From: Acidobacteria bacterium 28-1
GTDB lineage: Bacteria > Acidobacteriota > Blastocatellia > Pyrinomonadales > Pyrinomonadaceae
DNA: 64,000 nt
Assembly (NCBI GenBank): GCA_002050365.1
Contig: MWYZ01000070.1
Span: forward strand, 1 to 64,000
Direction: 5' to 3'
The notes beneath the pieces were generated by a model. It made no database searches. It was not told the DNA's origin and was given only the letters and a program-made list of their open reading frames with translations. This document shows, in pieces, positions 1-7,732 of this stretch. The translations under genes and the position numbers were made by a program. Every line of letters begins with the position of its first letter. Within the stretch, counting starts at the first letter, position 1.

Positions 1-446
1 GCAAGTTTTTAATCGTGCAAACTTTGGACGCTAATTTGAAACCGAAAGGTAAACCGCAAGTCGCGCTCGACGCGGTTGGCGCGGGCGCGGGCGAATTGGT
101 TTTCTGGTGTCGCGGCAAAGAAGCGAGTCAAGAGTTAATAATCAACGAGTTATGGAAAGGTGAAAGTCAAGCAGCGATAAAACATTTAGAAACTCTTGAA
201 GCGAAAAATGTAATCAAACGAGATGAGTTGAAAGGCTATTTAGAGAAAAATAAAGATTACATCATCAATTACGAAAAACGAAAAGAAGCCAAGAAAGTTA
301 TCGGAAGTGGGCGAATGGAAAAACAAAATGATGTGCTAGTGGCACAAAGACAAAAACGCAAAGGAATGTCGTGGTCAAAGAATGGCTCAAGAAATTTAGC
401 AATCGTGACGGCACATCTCAATCAAGGCACGAATTATTTACAGTAA
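1..446 (+). pseudogene. Chimera: EutN/CcmL microcompartment vertex protein fragment fused to transposase C-terminal tail
   Basis: The open frame runs in from the window edge (codons from position 3). The first ~40 codons read KFLIVQTLDANLKPKG followed by VALDAVGAGAGELVF and CRGKEAS, which matches the EutN/CcmL pentameric shell protein of bacterial microcompartments. Directly after the GKEAS segment the sequence changes to a charged region ending in KKVIGSGRMEKQNDVLVAQR and KRKGMSWS. That resembles the C-terminal end of DDE transposases (the GSG..E....QR.KR.GM.WS pattern, as in ISKra4/ISLre2-type enzymes). The simplest reading is a shell-protein gene truncated by an insertion-sequence remnant, giving one fused frame. 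A GTG at 15 is not a credible native start because the shell homology begins upstream of it. Family assignments are from memory of motifs. Confidence 0.6.
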
Positions 447-459
447 CTAAAAAATTATA

Positions 460-1221
460 ATGGGAAAAGTAATAACTGTTGCCAATCAGAAAGGCGGAGT
501 TGGTAAAACTACAACATCAGTGAATTTAGCTGCCGGACTGGCAGTCGAAGAAAAGAAAGTATTATTGATTGATGCCGATCCACAAGGAAATGCAACTTCA
601 GGTTCAGGAGTTCCAAGAATTCAATCGAGAAAAACTCTTTATAATGTATTAGTGTTAGACGAAGCAGTTGAAAATGTAATTTTACCAACAGAGTTGCCTT
701 TATTGTGGGTGCTTCCCGCAGATAGAAATTTGGTAGGGGCAGAAATAGAAATAGTTAACTCAGAGAATAGAGAATATAAACTCAAAAATATAATCAATAA
801 AATAAAAAATGATTACGACTACATTATTATTGATTGTCCGCCTTCACTCGGATTATTAACTGTAAATGCTTTGACCGCAGCCGATTCATTATTGGTTCCA
901 ATTCAATGTGAATATTATGCGCTAGAAGGAGTAACTGAATTATTTGATACACTTGCGCGTTTGCGGCGTAGCTTAAATCCACAATTAAATATAGAAGGTT
1001 TACTTTTAACTATGTATGATGAACGAACTAATCTTTCATCGGCAGTTGCGCAGGATTTAAGAGATTTTTATGGTTCTCAGGTTTTAAAGACTGTAATTCC
1101 GCGAAATGTACGACTCGCTGAAGCTCCAAGTTATGGTAAACCGATTATATTATATGACATTCGTTCGCGCGGAGCAGAAAGTTATATCCAGTTAGCAAAG
1201 GAGATATTAAGTCATGAGTAG
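460..1221 (+). CDS. parA: Chromosome-partitioning ATPase ParA (Soj)
   Basis: A 253-residue ParA/Soj-type ATPase that, with ParB and parS, segregates chromosome origins. Visible motifs are the deviant Walker A KGGVGKTTT (residues ~11-19), the DADPQGN switch region, a Walker B-like YIIIDCPPS and the VPIQCEYYALEG segment typical of chromosomal Soj. There is no N-terminal DNA-binding extension, which argues for the short chromosomal rather than plasmid type I class. It overlaps parB by 8 nt, so the two are a translationally coupled operon. The usual oriC neighbours (rsmG, mnmG) are not in the window. Codon use is more AT-rich than in most of the window. Confidence 0.93.
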   Translation: MGKVITVANQKGGVGKTTTSVNLAAGLAVEEKKVLLIDADPQGNATSGSGVPRIQSRKTLYNVLVLDEAVENVILPTELPLLWVLPADRNLVGAEIEIVNSENREYKLKNIINKIKNDYDYIIIDCPPSLGLLTVNALTAADSLLVPIQCEYYALEGVTELFDTLARLRRSLNPQLNIEGLLLTMYDERTNLSSAVAQDLRDFYGSQVLKTVIPRNVRLAEAPSYGKPIILYDIRSRGAESYIQLAKEILSHE

Positions 1222-2077
1222 AAAGGTATTGGGAAGAGGCTTAAGTGCTTTATTAGGAGATGAAAAATCAAATTCATCAAGTGAAGAACTTCTCGAAATT
1301 GATTTAGATTTAATAGAATCAAATTCACAACAGCCACGCTCAAAATTTACCGAAGAAAATTTAGATGAATTAGCGCAATCAATTCGTGCAAATGGTGTTG
1401 TACAGCCAATTGTTGTTCGCCGAAGAGGTGGAAAATTTCAAATAATCGCCGGTGAAAGACGTTGGCGAGCCGCACAAAAAGCCGGTTTACGAAAAATTCC
1501 ATCTGTTGTAAGAGAAGTTGCTGATGAAAAGTTATTAGAATTAGCTTTAATAGAGAATATCCAAAGGCAAGATCTTAATCCGATTGAAGAAGCGAGAGCT
1601 TACAAAAATTTAATAGAAACCGTCGGATTAACTCAAGAAATGATTGCCGAGCGTGTAGGAAAAAATCGAACAGTCATAACAACATTTCTCAGATTATTAA
1701 AATTGCCAAACGACATACTAAGGCTGGTCGAAAATGAGCAAATAACGGCGGGTCACGCGAGGGCATTATTAATGGCAAATAATACCGAAATGCAACGCCG
1801 TTTAGCACGAAAAATTGTTGAAATGTCGTTGTCTGTTCGAGAAACAGAGAAAGCTGTTAAAAGACTAGGTAGGGAAGATACGAAAACTCCAGAAAGGGAA
1901 TTAATTAAACAAAAGATTGATGCGAATGTGAAGTCAGCAGAAACCAAACTTCGACGACAATTAAGCACGCAAGTTCACATTTTTCCGGACGGTAGAGGAA
2001 CGGGCGGGAAAATTGAGATTGAGTATTACAGCGATTCAGATTTAGATAGAATTTATCAATTAGTGATGAAAAATTAG
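1214..2077 (+). CDS. parB: Chromosome-partitioning protein ParB (Spo0J)
   Basis: A 287-residue ParB. The N-terminal LGRGLSALLG box contacts ParA. It is followed by the ParB CTPase domain with GERRWRAAQKAG (box II) and ENIQRQDLNPIEEA, then a helix-turn-helix that binds parS (around AERVGKNRTVITTFLRLLKLP) and a C-terminal dimerisation region. Length and domain order are standard. The ATG lies inside the end of parA. No canonical parS 16-mer was seen near this operon; a spaced parS-like palindrome lies far away at 53367. Confidence 0.93.
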   Translation: MSRKVLGRGLSALLGDEKSNSSSEELLEIDLDLIESNSQQPRSKFTEENLDELAQSIRANGVVQPIVVRRRGGKFQIIAGERRWRAAQKAGLRKIPSVVREVADEKLLELALIENIQRQDLNPIEEARAYKNLIETVGLTQEMIAERVGKNRTVITTFLRLLKLPNDILRLVENEQITAGHARALLMANNTEMQRRLARKIVEMSLSVRETEKAVKRLGREDTKTPERELIKQKIDANVKSAETKLRRQLSTQVHIFPDGRGTGGKIEIEYYSDSDLDRIYQLVMKN

Positions 2078-2099
2078 GTAGACGGATATATTAACGAGT

Positions 2100-3125
2100 A
2101 TGAGTCAAAAACGTTTAACAGAGATGGTTTCTTGTGCGGGTTGAGTGGCGAAACTTGCCCCGAGCGACCTTGCTCAAGTTTTGAGCAAAATGCCATCACA
2201 GGATTTTTCGACAGATGTATTAGTCGGTTTTGAAACATCTGATGATGCCGGTGTGTTCCGTTTAAACAACAACCTTGCTCTCGTCCAAACTGTTGATTTC
2301 TTTACACCTATTGCCGATGAACCTGAAATTTATGGACGAATTGCAGCTGTTAATTCATTAAATGACGTTTATGCAATGGGCGGCGTGCCGATTTCTGCAC
2401 TTTCAATTGTTTGTTATCCGCAGAAGGGCGATTGGGAAGTTTTAGGCGAAATTATACGTGGCGGGCAAAATGCTTTAAATGAAGAAAACGTCGTTGTTTT
2501 AGGTGGACATTCGGTTGACGACCAGGAAATAAAATTCGGTTACGCGGTGACGGGAACTATTGACCCGAAAAAAATTGTTAAAAATTCCGGTGCAAAAGCA
2601 GGCGACTTATTGGTTCTAACAAAACCAATCGGAACAGGCGTAATAAGCACAGGAATCAAGTTTGAAAAAGTCAGTAAAAAGACAAAAGAAGCAGCGTTAA
2701 AAACAATGACAACTTCCGCACGAGAAGCATCTAAAATTATGCAGGAAATTGGTGCAAACGGCTGCACGGATATTACGGGTTTTGGACTTCTGGGTCACAC
2801 TTATGAAATGGCAAAAGCTAGCAACGTAACATTAAAGATTGAATCTGAAAAAATTTCACTTCTTCCCGATGTTCTTAATTTGATTGAGCAAAAGATGTTG
2901 ACGCGGGGCGATAAAAACAATCGCACTTATGTCGGCGATACTGTAAAATTTAAGAATGAGATTTCAAAAGAAATGCAAAGTGCATTATTCGACCCGCAAA
3001 CTGCAGGTGGTCTATTAATTAGTCTGGAAGCGGAAAAGGCAGAACATTTTGTTAGCAAAGTCGCAGATGCAAAAATTATCGGAAGAGTAGAATCTTACAA
3101 AGAATTTTTAATAGAAGTTGAGTAA
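2100..3125 (+). CDS. selD: Selenide, water dikinase SelD with in-frame UGA (selenocysteine)
   Basis: Makes selenophosphate from selenide and ATP for selenocysteine and selenouridine synthesis. An ATG at 2100 reads MSQKRLTEMVSCAG, then TGA at 2142-2144, then VAKLAPSDL, and continues for about 326 residues of SelD sequence (DDAGVFRLN, QTVDFFTPI, NSLNDVYAMGG, GGHSVDDQE, TDITGFGLLGH, FDPQTAGGLL). The TGA falls at the position of the catalytic Cys/Sec in the N-terminal glycine-rich loop, so it is best read as Sec, giving 341 residues. Starting at the GTG at 2145 would remove the catalytic residue. A perfect hairpin with a short loop lies just downstream (separate entry). No selA, selB or selC is visible in the window, so genome-level Sec machinery is inferred. 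Confidence 0.88.
2142..2188 (+). promoter_or_regulatory. Sec UGA codon plus candidate bacterial SECIS hairpin
   Basis: The UGA is at 2142-2144. Positions 2170-2177 (TTGCTCAA) pair perfectly with 2181-2188 (TTGAGCAA) around a 3-nt GTT loop. The loop starts 33 nt after the UGA and opens with G, which fits the general pattern of bacterial SECIS elements as I recall it (stem-loop inside the coding region shortly after the UGA, G near the loop start). A nested alternative stem (GAGC/GCTC at ~2162-2175) is possible. RNA folding and a SECIS search would be decisive. Confidence 0.6.
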
Positions 3126-3161
3126 TAAAGTATATTCAACTAATTTTTATAAAATACGAAA

Positions 3162-3572
3162 ATGTTTTATTTGTTCATCCTCGAATCAATCGGCACGTCG
3201 GAATTAATTTTAATCGGATTAGTTGCGCTAATCGTATTCGGACCGCGAAGATTGCCCGAACTTGCACGAATGTTAGGAAAAGCAATGAATGAGTTTCGCC
3301 GCACGACTGATGATTTTAAGAACACTTGGACGCGGGAGGTTGATTTTGAAATTGAAGGAAATAGCGATAAGGAAAAGTTAAATTCGATTTTGGAAAATCC
3401 ACCGTTGATTGAGAATTCAATACAAAAAAATACGATTGGAGTAAAGAATGAAATTGTCGCACCGGAGATTAAAGAAATAAATCAAACAGATTTTGAAGAA
3501 AACTTTGTGAAAAAGGAAATCACTACGAAAGAACTAGGAAATAATCAAACAGATAAGCGTGATTGGTTATAA
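3162..3572 (+). CDS. tatA: Sec-independent translocase TatA/TatB family protein
   Basis: A 136-residue membrane protein of the twin-arginine translocase. One N-terminal membrane segment (roughly residues 9-25, GTSELILIGLVALIVFGP) is followed by the hinge and amphipathic helix FGPRRLPELARMLGKAMNEF and an acidic, low-complexity cytoplasmic tail. The E in the membrane segment and the P-E-L-A helix suit TatA and TatB equally. The long tail leans to TatB, but it is the only copy here and lies 40 nt upstream of tatC, so it may serve both roles. Confidence 0.85.
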   Translation: MFYLFILESIGTSELILIGLVALIVFGPRRLPELARMLGKAMNEFRRTTDDFKNTWTREVDFEIEGNSDKEKLNSILENPPLIENSIQKNTIGVKNEIVAPEIKEINQTDFEENFVKKEITTKELGNNQTDKRDWL

Positions 3573-3612
3573 AAAAGATTTGGCTAAAAACTCACTTTTT
3601 ACATTGTAGAAA

Positions 3613-4683
3613 ATGAACCCTGAAGAAACGAATACAGAAGACCTTGGCAAACAGATGTCTTTCTTGGAACATCTTGACGAGTTTCGGCGTAGGCTCGTAA
3701 ATTCAGTAATAATTGTAGTTATAGCGTTTATTTTGTGTTGGTTTGTGTCGGATAAAATCTATAATTTTTTGTCGGTACCAATTAGGCAAGCGTTGTCTGA
3801 AGCGCAAAGACGCGAACTTCCGATTGAAGGTTTAACGGGTAATGAGCGGATTCTTCCATTAAATAATTTGCAGGAAGGCGAAATAGGACGATATGTATTC
3901 GACCGCGCCACAAAACTAGGCGTGAGCGTGGTATCGCCCGGAACTTCCGTGCAGGCGATAGTAACCAGAGACGCGACAGGCAACTTGGGACTTTTTACCG
4001 ACGAACCGATTTTTACGAACAAGGCGATTATTCCGAAAGGCATTCGGCTTCCCGTAGATTTAGAAGGGAAGGATGTCAATGAACCGAGTGCGGATGAAAG
4101 ACTGATCGTGACGACGGCGCCTGAGGGATTCACGCTTTATGTCACGGTTTCGCTTTACGCAGGGATTGCTTTGTCAGTTCCTTTTTTGTTGTTTCAGATT
4201 TGGGGTTTTATCTCGCCTGCGCTCTATCGTCACGAGCGAGCTTACGTTACGCCGTTCATCGCGCTTTCTTCGGTGTCTTTCGTTATTGGTGCGGCATTCG
4301 CTTATTACATTCTGTTTCCACCCGCCGTCAAATATCTGCTCGGACTCAGTTCAGATTTTCAGTTGATGCTTCGCGCGACAGATTATTTTGAATTCATTAC
4401 GTTAATAATGTTGGCGATGGGCATAATCTTCCAGATGCCGGCGATTACCTATGTTCTATCAAGAATCGGACTTGTTTCCGCCGCGCTTTTGATAAGAAGT
4501 TGGAAGATTGCGCTCGTTGTTATCTTAATTGTCGCGGCAGTGGTTTCGCCGACAGGTGATATTCCGAACCTAATGCTTTTCGCTACGCCGATGATGTTTT
4601 TGTATGTTGTATCAATTTTTATCGCGTGGTTTTTCGGCAGACGCAGAAAGAAAGATTCGGAAGTCGAGAGTCTTGAAGCGTAA
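3613..4683 (+). CDS. tatC: Sec-independent protein translocase TatC with enlarged first periplasmic loop
   Basis: Multi-spanning core of the Tat export system; binds twin-arginine signal peptides. The N-terminal MSFLEHLDEFRRRL motif, the LYVTVSLYAGIALSVPFLLF helix, IWGFISPALYRHER and the C-terminal VVSPTGDIPNL segment are diagnostic. The protein is 356 residues against about 250 usual. The excess lies between the first membrane helix (to about residue 53) and the helix starting at about residue 175: roughly 100 extra residues (PIEGLTGNERILPL, EIGRYVFDR, VVSPGTSVQAIV) in what should be the first periplasmic loop. It follows tatA, so both Tat subunits are co-transcribed. Confidence 0.92.
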   Translation: MNPEETNTEDLGKQMSFLEHLDEFRRRLVNSVIIVVIAFILCWFVSDKIYNFLSVPIRQALSEAQRRELPIEGLTGNERILPLNNLQEGEIGRYVFDRATKLGVSVVSPGTSVQAIVTRDATGNLGLFTDEPIFTNKAIIPKGIRLPVDLEGKDVNEPSADERLIVTTAPEGFTLYVTVSLYAGIALSVPFLLFQIWGFISPALYRHERAYVTPFIALSSVSFVIGAAFAYYILFPPAVKYLLGLSSDFQLMLRATDYFEFITLIMLAMGIIFQMPAITYVLSRIGLVSAALLIRSWKIALVVILIVAAVVSPTGDIPNLMLFATPMMFLYVVSIFIAWFFGRRRKKDSEVESLEA

Positions 4684-4699
4684 CTGAATCGCAATTTCT

Positions 4700-4796
4700 T
4701 ACCGCAGAGGCGCAGAGAAATCGCAGAGATTCGCGGAAAAGTTTTTCTTTGCGTTTCTCGGCGCAAACTCTGCGTCTACTGCGGTAAAACTTTTCG
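4700..4796. repeat. Intergenic hairpin repeat, CGCAGAG-word family (copy 1)
   Basis: Between tatC and the M1 peptidase. The left arm carries ACCGCAGAGGCGCAGAG followed by further CGCAGAG words. The right arm carries CTCTGCGTCTACTGCGGT, which pairs with the left. The same word family with the same geometry recurs at 56666-56765, so this is a dispersed genomic repeat rather than a one-off terminator. Confidence 0.75.
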
Positions 4797-4863
4797 TAAT
4801 GCCTAATTGTCAATCTAAGTTAAACTATAATCTGTTTCAACAAATCTTTCGGGAGAAAAAGAT

Positions 4864-7644
4864 ATGCTTTTACGTCTTTCAGTTTTCACATTGTTTCTAG
4901 CTGCAATGAATATTTTCGCGCAAACTCCGACGATTGAAACGGGCGTTCCGCAAACGCTGGCGAAATGGCGGGCGGCGAATTATTCGGACGTGCGTTATAA
5001 ATTGAATCTGACGTTAGAGAAGATGTCGCCGACGCTGAAAGGCACGATTGAGATCTCGCTGAAAAATAACGCCGACCAAATCGTTCTCGATTGGCGCAAG
5101 ATTCGCGGCAAGGAAGATTTGTCGAAAGTCGAGAATGTTTTTATTAATGGAAAGAGCGCGAAGTTTGAAGAAACAAACGAGCATCTTGTTTTCAAAGACG
5201 GCGTTGTTAAAGGCGAAAATGTTATCAAACTCGATTTTACTTCGCCAATTTTAACCAGCGGCGGCGCAATCACGCGCTATGTTGATAAGGAAGATAATGC
5301 GGAATACGTCTATTCGCTGTTCGTGCCGTCGGACGCAAGCACGACGTTTCCCGTGTTTGACCAGCCGGATTTGAAGGCTCGATTTACTTTAACTGTTAAT
5401 TTGAGAGGAAAAAATAGAAGGGATTATCCAAGATGGAAAGTTGTTAGTAATACAGAGAAATCGTTTTCGTTTCAATCAACTTGGGGCGCAATGATTTCAT
5501 TTAAGGAAACCGAACCAATCAGCACATACGTTTTCGCATTTGCGGCGGGCGATTTCGCGGAAATAGATTGTAGGGGCGAGGCGTGTCCTCGCCCATCAAC
5601 GTCGAATAATGATAACGCAAGCGGGCAGGGACAAGCCCAGCCCCTACAAAATTCTTCCGACGTTCCGACGAAAATCTACGTCCGTAAGTCGCAATCCGAA
5701 AAATTTAAACAACACGCTTTAGAGACTTTTCGCCTCAACCGCGAAGCCGTCAAATATCTCGAAAGCTATTTCGATTACAAATTTCCGTTTCCGAAATACG
5801 ACCTTGTTTTGATTCCCGAATTTCCGTTCGGCGGGATGGAACACGCGGGCGCGACTTTTCTGCGGGAAGATAGAATCATTTTCCCGACCGAGCCGACGAA
5901 AAACGATTTCGTCACGCGGGCGAACGTCATCTTTCACGAAGCCGCGCACCAATGGTTCGGCGACACGGTGACGATGCGCTGGTTTGACGATTTGTGGCTC
6001 AAGGAAGGCTTTGCCGAGTTTATGGCGTATAAAACGCTGGAAAAAGTGATGCCCGAATACAACGCCTGGAAAATCTTTTACGAGCGCAACAAGCAAGCCG
6101 CGTATCTAACCGATTCGACCAAAGGCACAACGCCGATTTATCAGGAAATCCCGAATCTCGCGTCGGCAAAATCGGCTTACGGCAACATCGTCTATCGCAA
6201 AGCACCTTCGTTTTTGAAGCAAGCCGAGTTTTATTTGGGCGCGGATAAATTTCAAACGGCGGTTCGCGCGTTTTTGAAGAAACATCAATTCAAAAATGCA
6301 GAGTGGAAAGATTTGGTTAATGAATTTAATAAAGTTTATGACCGACGCGGATTGCCTGAATGGGCTGAATATTGGGTTAAGCAGAAAGGCATGCCGATTA
6401 TAAGAACTAGCATTACAGAAGGACATTATGAAAAATCAAATCCAGTTGCCGCAGATGGAAGTTGGTCATCTTCGTCTTGGATGGTTTCTGCTTTAGGTCT
6501 GACTTTAAGTGAGCCTTTTGAAGACTCGCCTTGGGCGTTACGAATCAAGACTCTATACAAATATGGCACTGAAACCGAAGTCCAAGAGAACTTCGTATCT
6601 GGAAATCCTTACACAGATTATCTCCCTCGTTTATTTGACAAAAATAAAAATTATGACCGAAACCATCCGCTTCCTGACCTAATTTTCCCAAACTATCAGG
6701 ATTACGGCTACGGCATCTTTCTGCTTGACGAGAAAAGCCGCGATTACGTGCAGAAAAATATCCAGAACGAAAAAGACGATTTTCTCCGCACGATGATGTG
6801 GGGAAGTTTGTGGGACTCGGTGCGCGAAACGGAATTTGCGCCGAAAGATTATGTCGAACTCGTCGTGAAAAACATCTCGGTTGACTCGGACGAAAGCACG
6901 ATTCAAACTTTGCTCAATCGCGTTTCAACCGCGATGAATTATTATTTGTCAGAGGCGCAAGGGAAAGAACTCACGCCGAAAATCGAAGCGGTTTTGATTG
7001 ATAAAATGCAGAACGCGCCGACGCTCGGACAGCGAATTACTTTTAACCGGGCGTTCTTGAATATCGCTTCGAGCGAGAAAGCCAGAACGATTTTGAAAGA
7101 TATTTTGAACGGTAAATCTCAAATTAAAGATTTAAAATTAAAAACCAAAGACCGATTCGACATCGTAACGAAACTTTTAATTTTAGGCGACAAGGACGCG
7201 CCAAGTCTTTTAGCCGAACTCGAAACAACCGAAACAACCGACGAAGCCAAACGCTATGCTTACGCCGCAAAAGCGGGAATTGCAACGACAGAAAACAAAG
7301 CGAAATTCTGGAGTAGTTTTGTAAATGATAAAACCATTTCCGAAAGCTGGATTGAATCGGCGTTCGTGCCGTTCAATTCTGTTCGACATTCGGAATTGAC
7401 TTTCCCTTACCTCGAAAAATCGTTAGCTGAATTGCCGAATCTGAAACAAAATAGAAAAATCTTTTTCGTCAACGGCTGGCTCGCGGCGTTCGTCGGCGGA
7501 CAGCGAAGCGAACAGGCTTTAGCAGTCGTCAATAAATTTTTGGCGAACAACCCGAATCTGGATAAAGATTTGCGTTTGAAAATTCTGGAAACGGTTGACG
7601 GACTCGAAAGAGCAGTCAAGATACGCAAGAAGTTTGTTGATTAA
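4864..7644 (+). CDS. Secreted M1 family metallopeptidase (aminopeptidase N type)
   Basis: A 926-residue zinc aminopeptidase. The start is supported by GGGAG about 10 nt upstream and by a signal peptide (MLLRLSVFTLFLAAMNIFAQ). The exopeptidase motif is GGMEHAGA (~residues 323-330). The zinc site HEAAHQWFGD begins at ~residue 358, with the third zinc ligand E in the downstream LWLKEGFAEFMAY segment. The C-terminal half is an ERAP1-like helical region. It likely degrades peptides in the periplasm or outside the cell. An unusual in-frame palindromic element encodes residues ~236-262 (separate entry). The 3' end is followed by the M14 peptidase gene 88 nt later. Confidence 0.9.
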   Translation: MLLRLSVFTLFLAAMNIFAQTPTIETGVPQTLAKWRAANYSDVRYKLNLTLEKMSPTLKGTIEISLKNNADQIVLDWRKIRGKEDLSKVENVFINGKSAKFEETNEHLVFKDGVVKGENVIKLDFTSPILTSGGAITRYVDKEDNAEYVYSLFVPSDASTTFPVFDQPDLKARFTLTVNLRGKNRRDYPRWKVVSNTEKSFSFQSTWGAMISFKETEPISTYVFAFAAGDFAEIDCRGEACPRPSTSNNDNASGQGQAQPLQNSSDVPTKIYVRKSQSEKFKQHALETFRLNREAVKYLESYFDYKFPFPKYDLVLIPEFPFGGMEHAGATFLREDRIIFPTEPTKNDFVTRANVIFHEAAHQWFGDTVTMRWFDDLWLKEGFAEFMAYKTLEKVMPEYNAWKIFYERNKQAAYLTDSTKGTTPIYQEIPNLASAKSAYGNIVYRKAPSFLKQAEFYLGADKFQTAVRAFLKKHQFKNAEWKDLVNEFNKVYDRRGLPEWAEYWVKQKGMPIIRTSITEGHYEKSNPVAADGSWSSSSWMVSALGLTLSEPFEDSPWALRIKTLYKYGTETEVQENFVSGNPYTDYLPRLFDKNKNYDRNHPLPDLIFPNYQDYGYGIFLLDEKSRDYVQKNIQNEKDDFLRTMMWGSLWDSVRETEFAPKDYVELVVKNISVDSDESTIQTLLNRVSTAMNYYLSEAQGKELTPKIEAVLIDKMQNAPTLGQRITFNRAFLNIASSEKARTILKDILNGKSQIKDLKLKTKDRFDIVTKLLILGDKDAPSLLAELETTETTDEAKRYAYAAKAGIATTENKAKFWSSFVNDKTISESWIESAFVPFNSVRHSELTFPYLEKSLAELPNLKQNRKIFFVNGWLAAFVGGQRSEQALAVVNKFLANNPNLDKDLRLKILETVDGLERAVKIRKKFVD
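5569..5648. repeat. Palindromic element inserted in frame inside the M1 peptidase gene
   Basis: The arms TGTAGGGGC (5569-5577) and GCCCCTACA (5640-5648) are perfect inverses. Inner arms GGGCGAGG..CCTCGCCC and GGGC..GCCC make further stems. The insert encodes a Cys/Gly/Ser/Asn/Gln-rich stretch (CRGEACPRPSTSNNDNASG and onwards) that breaks an otherwise well-behaved M1 domain between AGDFAEID and PTKIYVRKS. Elements with TGTAGGGGC termini are familiar as intergenic repeats in several phyla; an in-frame copy in a protease is unusual. The reading frame is preserved. Confidence 0.75.
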
Positions 7645-7732
7645 GATAGGTTTACAATTTCCACTTTTTGAATTTTGCCGAAAATCTGCTATTTTGCATA
7701 TGAAGCCAATAATTCGGAGGTTAAGAAAATTA

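Noticed and set aside
2145-3125. selD starting at GTG 2145 as an ordinary non-selenoprotein
   Set aside because: This start would drop the catalytic loop; homologous N-terminal sequence continues upstream through the UGA to ATG 2100.
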